From the NCBI GenBank assembly GCA_002415135.1, contig DIBY01000028.1, forward strand, positions 1 to 64,000: a stretch of 64,000 nucleotides of DNA, written 5' to 3'. Position numbers and translations under genes: made by a program. The notes beneath the pieces are model-generated. The model did no database searches. It was not told the DNA's origin and saw only the letters and a list, made by a program, of their open reading frames with translations. Positions 59,436-64,000 of this stretch are shown here, in pieces. Every line of letters begins with the position of its first letter. The first letter of the stretch is position 1. Origin of the DNA: Flavobacteriales bacterium UBA5040 (GTDB lineage: Bacteria; Bacteroidota; Bacteroidia; Flavobacteriales; Weeksellaceae).

Positions 59436-60764
59436 ATGAATCACCAACCGGTTGAAGGTTTTTCTAAACTCTCAAAGCAAAGAAAAATAGATTGGCTTAT
59501 TAAAGAATATTTGGATGAAGACCGCAGTTACGAACAGGTTCTTCAGCAATATTGGAACGGCGATCCTACTTTGCAAAAACTACACGAAGAGTTCTCAGAA
59601 AACACGATTTCTAATTTTTACATGCCTTATGGAATTGCACCCAATTTCCTGATCGATGGAAAGTTATTAGCACTGCCAATGGCGGTTGAGGAAAGTTCAG
59701 TCGTGGCAGCAGCTTCAAAGGCCGCAAAATTCTGGATTGATAAAGGTGGTTTCAAAACAACCATTATTAATACCAAAAAATTAGGTCACACGCATTTTGT
59801 TTTAGATGTCGAACCTCATAAAATACTGCACTTTTTCAACTTTAAATTAAAGAAAAGATTATTCGAAGCCACTGAAGATATCACCAAAAATATGCGTAAT
59901 CGCGGCGGTGGAATTCTGAATATTAGACTGATCGATAAATCTGCTGATCTCGAAAATTATTTTCAACTGAAAGCAAGTTTTGATACGGTTGATTCAATGG
60001 GTGCCAACTTCATTAATTCTTGTTTAGAACAGTTCGGAAAAACTTTGAAAGAAGAAGTTGAAAAAGAAGAAAGTTTCGCACAGGAAGAAAAAGATTCTTT
60101 ACAAATTGTGATGAATATTCTGTCGAACTTTACACCAGACTGTATCGTTAGAGCCGAAGTTTCCTGTAAAATTGAAGATCTGAAAGATGACAGCGGAATT
60201 TCTAATGAGGAATTTGCAACCAAATTTAAACGTGCGGTTACGATCGCCGAAATCGAACCTTACCGTGCGACCACGCATAACAAAGGAATTATGAATGGGG
60301 TTGACGCAGTTGTAATTGCGACTGGAAATGATTTCCGCGCAACTGCGGCTTGTGCACATGCTTACGCTGCGAAAGACGGGAAGTATTCGAGCTTAACCCA
60401 TTGTACGATCGATAACGGAATTTTTAGATTCTGGATCGATTTGCCGATTTCTGTCGGTGTCGTGGGTGGTTTAACCAATCTTCATCCGCTTGTTAAGTTT
60501 TCATTGGCTTTGTTAGGTAAACCTTCTGCGCAAGAACTGATGAGTATTTTGGCAGTTTCTGGCTTGGCTCAAAATTTTGGTGCGTTGCGTTCTTTAGTTA
60601 CAACCGGAATTCAGAAAGGTCACATGAAAATGCACTTGTTCAACATTTTGAATCAGTTAGGAGCGACGGAAGAAGAGAAAAATCATTTCGTTACTTATTT
60701 TAAAGATAAGACCGTGACTCATCATGAGGTAATCAGTGAGTTTAATTTAATGAGAAATAAATAA
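59436..60764 (+). CDS. Hydroxymethylglutaryl-CoA reductase, degradative (class II) type
   Basis: 442 aa, the size of class II enzymes. Conserved blocks: NTISNFYMPYGIAPNFLIDG (about 55-75), PMAVEESSVVAAASKAAKFW, DSMGANFINSCLEQFG and NKGIMNGVDAVVIATGNDFRA. Interconverts HMG-CoA and mevalonate. No other mevalonate-pathway gene lies beside it; whether it feeds isoprenoid synthesis cannot be read from this window. It is followed 2 bp later by a 56-aa membrane peptide gene. Confidence 0.9.
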   Translation: MNHQPVEGFSKLSKQRKIDWLIKEYLDEDRSYEQVLQQYWNGDPTLQKLHEEFSENTISNFYMPYGIAPNFLIDGKLLALPMAVEESSVVAAASKAAKFWIDKGGFKTTIINTKKLGHTHFVLDVEPHKILHFFNFKLKKRLFEATEDITKNMRNRGGGILNIRLIDKSADLENYFQLKASFDTVDSMGANFINSCLEQFGKTLKEEVEKEESFAQEEKDSLQIVMNILSNFTPDCIVRAEVSCKIEDLKDDSGISNEEFATKFKRAVTIAEIEPYRATTHNKGIMNGVDAVVIATGNDFRATAACAHAYAAKDGKYSSLTHCTIDNGIFRFWIDLPISVGVVGGLTNLHPLVKFSLALLGKPSAQELMSILAVSGLAQNFGALRSLVTTGIQKGHMKMHLFNILNQLGATEEEKNHFVTYFKDKTVTHHEVISEFNLMRNK

Positions 60765-60766
60765 TT

Positions 60767-60937
60767 ATGTTTCAACTCTTTCTAGGACTTTTAATATTAA
60801 TTTTTGGGATTTTTTTAAAAGTCACCAAAGATCCAGGGTTCGAAAAATCAAAAAAATTTTCATGGATGTTTATCGCCATCGGAATTTTATCCATCATCGG
60901 AAAATTATTAATCGCTTATCAAACAGGAAAATTATAA
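60767..60937 (+). CDS. Small two-helix membrane protein, 56 aa
   Basis: ATG-TTT-CAA to TAA. Residues 1-18 (MFQLFLGLLILIFGIFLK) and 33-50 are hydrophobic membrane segments, connected by a Lys-rich loop (DPGFEKSKKF). It starts 2 bp after the HMG-CoA reductase stop, so the two are probably cotranscribed. The reading is clean and hydrophobic, and its operon position supports a real gene. Function unknown. Confidence 0.7.
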   Translation: MFQLFLGLLILIFGIFLKVTKDPGFEKSKKFSWMFIAIGILSIIGKLLIAYQTGKL

Positions 60938-61025
60938 AATGAAATCGCCCTTGGTAAATGTTGCTGACAAACATAGATTAAGATCGTTGATTCCATATGA
61001 CCTTAAAAAAAATAAATAACGAAAT

Positions 61026-61412
61026 ATGAAAAATACTACATTAATAATCGGAGCCATTTACGGATTGGTTTCTGTAGTTTTAGGAGCGTTCGGGGCGCAC
61101 GCTTTGAAGAAGGTTTTGTCGGTGGATAAACTTGCAAGTTTTGAAACTGGTGTAAAATATCAAATGTACTCTGCACTTTTTTTGTTAATTGTGGGTTATA
61201 TTCTAAAATTTGAAACCCCATCAGAAAAATGGATTTCTATTCTAATGATTGCCGGAACATTTTTATTTTCTGTGAGTATTTATCTATTGGCGTTTAGTGA
61301 AGTGGCGGCAATTCCTTCAAAAGCAATAGGACCAATTACGCCGCTTGGCGGTTTGTTAATGATTATTTCTTGGGCAATGTTGATTTTCTATTTTGTGAAA
61401 AATAAAATTTAA
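61026..61412 (+). CDS. DUF423 family membrane protein
   Basis: 128 aa with about four membrane segments. The YgdD/DUF423 pattern is clear: GAIYGLVSVVLGAFGAHALKKVL at the N-terminus, FETGVKYQMYSALFLLIVGY, and ITPLGGLLMIISWAML near the C-terminus. Function unknown. The next gene starts on its stop codon (TAATG overlap). Confidence 0.9.
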   Translation: MKNTTLIIGAIYGLVSVVLGAFGAHALKKVLSVDKLASFETGVKYQMYSALFLLIVGYILKFETPSEKWISILMIAGTFLFSVSIYLLAFSEVAAIPSKAIGPITPLGGLLMIISWAMLIFYFVKNKI

Positions 61413-61669
61413 TGTTTTTCATCGCCGGAAATGTCAAAAAATTAATAGGTCAGGAAACTATAAAAATCAATAAAAATGGTTTTATGGTGAACGCTCAAAT
61501 TAAGGTTTTCAAAAATTTTATTACCCTATTCTTTGTGCCCATTATTCCAATCGGAAAAAAGTACAGCATTTATATTCCACATTCAGACGAGTATTATGAG
61601 AATAATTATTTTTCTAAAATGCCCGCTGAATATTTAGAAATTTGTAAAGAAGTTGGTAGAAAATATTAA
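61412..61669 (+). CDS. Small hypothetical protein, 85 aa
   Basis: MFFIAGNVKKLIGQETIKINKNG at the start, then VFKNFITLFFVPIIPIGKKYSIYIP. The motif resembles zinc-ribbon proteins with a central hydrophobic segment ending in PIIPIG, but the usual Cys pairs at the N-terminus are absent. It overlaps the DUF423 stop by 1 nt and lies 3 bp before the DMT gene, forming one operon. Confidence 0.65.
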   Translation: MFFIAGNVKKLIGQETIKINKNGFMVNAQIKVFKNFITLFFVPIIPIGKKYSIYIPHSDEYYENNYFSKMPAEYLEICKEVGRKY

Positions 61670-61672
61670 AAA

Positions 61673-62539
61673 ATGACCAAGCCGAGGATTGCTTTATTTA
61701 TTGGGATTTTATGCATCTCCATTTTCCCAGTAATTGTGCGGATGAATCTTACATCAGGTCTCATTTCTGCGTTTTATAGGATGGGAATTGCCACTGCAAT
61801 TATTTTACCTTTTGCGATTTATAAAAAGAAAATGCATTTAGAAAACCTCAAAATGCTCTTGCCAATGCTGGCTTGCGGTATTTTATTTGCGTCCGATATT
61901 GCAGTTTGGAATATTTCAATTCAGAATTCATCCGCAACACAGGCAACTTTGCTGACCAATCTTTCGCCAATTTGGGTGGGTATATTCTCGTTACTGTTTC
62001 TAAGTTTTCGACCACGCAAAAGTTTTTGGCTCGGAACCTTGATCGCTCTAATTGGTATGACGGTTTTTGTAGGAGTTGACACGATTCTAAACTTACAACT
62101 GGATTTTGCTTTTTTCCTGGGAATATTGTCAGGTGTTCTTTATGCCCTTTATATCTTGGTCAGTAAATCAGTTTTAGAAAAATTAGAAGTCGTTACCTTC
62201 ATAACTTATAGTATGATCTTCAGTACCATTTTTCTTTTTATCATCAATGTCGCTTTCGGAGAACAGTTTTTTGGATTCTCAAATAAAGCCTGGATCTCCC
62301 TTTTTGTTCAGGGAATTGTTTGTCAGTTAATCGCCTGGTTATTGATCAGTTATTCCACACAAAAAATGCGGGCAACCCGCGTTTCGTTAAGTTTATTGAG
62401 TCAAGCTATATTCGCTACCATCTTGGCAGCCATCTTTGTTAATGAAAAGATCACCAATGTTCAGATGATTGGCAGTGTAATTATTTTAGCGGGAATCGCA
62501 ACAACGTTTTATGAGAAAAACACAACGGTAAAATTATAA
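61673..62539 (+). CDS. DMT-family (EamA-type) transporter
   Basis: 288 aa with ten membrane segments arranged as two EamA repeats: FYRMGIATAIILPFAIYKK in the first, QNSSATQATLLTNLSPIWVGIFSLLFL at the repeat core, and LSLLSQAIFATILAAIFVNEKI in the second. Drug/metabolite exporters of this type move amino acids, purines or other small molecules; substrate unknown. Last of a run starting at HMG-CoA reductase. Confidence 0.9.
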   Translation: MTKPRIALFIGILCISIFPVIVRMNLTSGLISAFYRMGIATAIILPFAIYKKKMHLENLKMLLPMLACGILFASDIAVWNISIQNSSATQATLLTNLSPIWVGIFSLLFLSFRPRKSFWLGTLIALIGMTVFVGVDTILNLQLDFAFFLGILSGVLYALYILVSKSVLEKLEVVTFITYSMIFSTIFLFIINVAFGEQFFGFSNKAWISLFVQGIVCQLIAWLLISYSTQKMRATRVSLSLLSQAIFATILAAIFVNEKITNVQMIGSVIILAGIATTFYEKNTTVKL

Positions 62540-62797
62540 TTTATATTGAAAGTAAATAAGCGCTTCTGATATCTAGGTTAGTTTCAGTTTTAATAAATTA
62601 AAATTATAATCGCTACGTTTAAGATATTGCAATTAGGTTGCTCAAAACAGACAGTTTTAGAAGTAAATTGCCTTCTTTTGATAAAGAAACAATGTTTATG
62701 TGATTATCTACTTCACCATAATTCTGAAAAATTACATGCAGCAGACCTGTTGTTAATGTTGCTTTCTCTATCTTTTTTGACGACGTTAAATTCACAC
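62540..62797. other. Gap between the DMT gene and the azurin promoter, no gene seen
   Basis: About 258 bp without a supported gene. A minus-strand 63-codon reading (62619-62810) lies under the azurin promoter and has no RBS-like or family support. No terminator hairpin for the DMT operon is obvious. Confidence 0.35.
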
Positions 62798-62828
62798 TTG
62801 CTTTATTCACATTAAATATCTATATTTG
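62798..62828 (+). promoter_or_regulatory. Promoter of azurin
   Basis: TTG (62798-62800), 20 nt, TATATTTG (62821-62828): full Bacteroidota match, 16 nt before the ATG. Confidence 0.65.
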
Positions 62829-62844
62829 TTAAAAATAATTTAAT

Positions 62845-63363
62845 ATGATCTATTCTAAAATCAAATCAGCTTTCATGTTGCTAACAATCACGGGAACTCT
62901 TTTAGTTTCGTGTAACAAAACTGAAAAAGAAGTGGTAGTAGATACTCCGGTTGAAACTGAAACTGTCACTCCTGATGTTGCCAAGCAAGACACCATCAAA
63001 ATCACTTTAAATGGTAATGATAAGATGCAGTACGACCTTTCAGAAATTGATGTTTATGAAGGACAGACTGTTGTTCTGACCTTGAACCATACCGGTACAA
63101 TGCCTATGGCTTCAATGGGGCATAACTTTGTACTATTGAAAAATGGTACTGATCTCGAAAAATTCGAGGCAGAAGCAGCGAAAGCTCAGAAAGATGGATA
63201 TATTCCAACTGACACAAGCGAAATTATCGCACATACCAAACTACTTGGTGGTGGAGAAAGTGACACAATAACTTTCCAGGCGCCAGAAAAAGGAACGTAT
63301 GATTTCCTTTGTTCATTCCCAGGACATTATTCTATGATGAAAGGGAAATTCAATGTAAAATAA
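62845..63363 (+). CDS. Azurin-like blue copper lipoprotein
   Basis: 172 aa. Signal peptide ends in LLVSC (Cys23), so it is a lipoprotein. The cupredoxin copper ligands are His93 (MGHNFVLL), Cys156 and His161 (LCSFPGHYSMMKG), with Met165 as the axial ligand, matching the azurin spacing C-x4-H-x3-M. Small periplasmic electron carrier. Monocistronic, with its own two-box promoter and terminator. Confidence 0.93.
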   Translation: MIYSKIKSAFMLLTITGTLLVSCNKTEKEVVVDTPVETETVTPDVAKQDTIKITLNGNDKMQYDLSEIDVYEGQTVVLTLNHTGTMPMASMGHNFVLLKNGTDLEKFEAEAAKAQKDGYIPTDTSEIIAHTKLLGGGESDTITFQAPEKGTYDFLCSFPGHYSMMKGKFNVK

Positions 63364-63399
63364 TTTTTAGAGATTTGTAATCTCTTGGATTTTTTAAAT

Positions 63400-63438
63400 A
63401 AAAGGATTGGTAAGTTTTTACTGATCCTTTTATTTTTT
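63400..63438 (+). terminator. Azurin terminator
   Basis: AAAAGGAT and ATCCTTTT arms with a GGTAA/TTACT inner stem and a T-run. A smaller hairpin AGAGATT-TGT-AATCTCT precedes it at 63369-63385. Confidence 0.75.
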
Positions 63439-63534
63439 ACGCTCAATTCATTAAAGTCGAATTTCTGCCCAGAAATAATTCAAGTTAATTAGTAAATTAT
63501 TTAAACTTACAAAAAATAAAATTAAATTTTAGAA

Positions 63535-63954
63535 ATGAAAGAAACGATGTTAATTCTTCACTTTATTGGTTTGGCCATGGGCGTAGGAACCAGTTTTGCG
63601 CATATGTTTTTAGGACCTACTTTATCTAAATTAACACGAGCCGAAGCCGAGACATTCAAAACTCAAACGAAAGGTTTAAGTCTTATGGGAACGGTGGGGA
63701 CCGTTGTGCTACTTGGTTCTGGAATCTATCTCATCATTCCCTATTGGCCCGTCATTTTGACCTTGCCACTTTTAATTGCGAAACTGGTATTATTTGTTGT
63801 TTTGGTGGTATTGATCATTCTTATCAACCTCGGAGCCCGGAATAATTATCAAAATCAAGACCTTGCAACTCTAAAGCGGATAGAGCTCCTGGGGAAAATT
63901 TCCATGGTTATTGGTGTTGCGATCGTGATTCTCGCGGTTAATGTTTTTAATTAA
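63535..63954 (+). CDS. Four-helix membrane protein, 139 aa (hypothetical)
   Basis: Four membrane segments: LILHFIGLAMGVGTSFAHMFL, LSLMGTVGTVVLLGSGIYLII, LTLPLLIAKLVLFVVLVVLIILI, and ISMVIGVAIVILAVNVF. The N-terminal HFIGLAMGVG is reminiscent of DUF2269/CopD-like integral membrane proteins. The family cannot be fixed from this sequence. No neighbour visible beyond the window end. Confidence 0.75.
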   Translation: MKETMLILHFIGLAMGVGTSFAHMFLGPTLSKLTRAEAETFKTQTKGLSLMGTVGTVVLLGSGIYLIIPYWPVILTLPLLIAKLVLFVVLVVLIILINLGARNNYQNQDLATLKRIELLGKISMVIGVAIVILAVNVFN

Positions 63955-64000
63955 ACAGAACTTTTGAAAGACAAGAACCTCATTTATATTGCTTTCAAAA

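Noticed and set aside
60939..61019. 26-codon frame (MKSPLVNVADKHRLRSLI...) between the 56-aa gene and DUF423
   Set aside because: Very short, no clear RBS and no family resemblance; could be a remnant or chance frame.
62619..62815. Overlapping 62-63-codon readings on both strands upstream of azurin
   Set aside because: They lie under the azurin promoter and lack support as genes.
1..64000. Prophage, insertion sequences, integrase/att sites, CRISPR arrays, origin of replication
   Set aside because: No transposase, integrase, phage structural gene, regularly spaced repeat array or DnaA-box cluster was recognised.

Overview
The window is AT-rich chromosomal DNA from a member of the Bacteroidota, class Flavobacteriia, most likely the Chryseobacterium/Kaistella group of Weeksellaceae. 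The evidence is a SusC/SusD pair, secreted proteases with type IX secretion (T9SS) C-terminal sorting domains, the acpP-fabF-rnc-IPExxxVDY-pyk operon, a formimidoylglutamase, a degradative-type HMG-CoA reductase, and many promoters with the Bacteroidota -7 box TAnnTTTG (often with TTG or TTTG 17-21 nt upstream). No prophage, transposase, CRISPR array or rRNA operon was seen.

Layout. 1-8 kb: tRNA-Gln, recA, htpG, an alkyltransferase-like protein, a 48-aa conserved peptide, two outer-membrane barrel proteins, a deoxyhypusine-synthase-like protein and arfB. 7.8-20 kb: menE, argS, a SusD/SusC uptake pair, rnhB, yidC and pyrG. 20-36 kb: a surface and secretion region with two hypothetical secreted proteins, radA, a T9SS reprolysin-like metalloprotease, an ACP-phosphodiesterase-like protein, DUF6702, a T9SS subtilase, HupE/UreJ, an M1 aminopeptidase-like protein, and a two-gene operon encoding a DUF4347/IgGFc-binding-like surface protein plus a small secreted protein that shares its C-terminal module. 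36-51 kb: groES-groEL, an HTH-like regulator, the acp-fabF-rnc-IPExxxVDY-pyk operon, hutG, an incomplete phenylacetyl-CoA epoxidase cluster (paaE, a 91-aa gene, paaA, without paaB/C/D), and clpB. 51-64 kb: two tandem candidate small-RNA units, a TonB-dependent receptor divergent from a two-component system, an ABC-F ATPase, a DUF4846 lipoprotein, HMG-CoA reductase, small membrane proteins, a DMT exporter, azurin and a membrane protein.

How the genes fit together. Proteostasis genes are dispersed (htpG, groESL, clpB, arfB). Lipid and central metabolism is represented by the ACP/FabF/PK operon, MenE and HMG-CoA reductase. The envelope theme (SusCD, barrels, T9SS cargo, YidC, TonB receptor with HK/RR) is typical of a protein- and polymer-degrading flavobacterium.

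The least-explained signals are in non-coding DNA. (i) Two tandem promoter-to-terminator cassettes near 51.3-51.5 kb share a perfect 25-bp core. (ii) A separate orphan promoter-to-terminator cassette near 39.46-39.53 kb has a predicted RNA 5' end perfectly complementary over 12 nt to that core; it sits beside a TTGTAC palindrome upstream of an HTH-like gene. (iii) A family of intergenic, structured, repeat-like elements lies near 1.65, 4.47, 8.87 and 30.1 kb. All are inferences from reading the sequence and need comparative and RNA-level tests.
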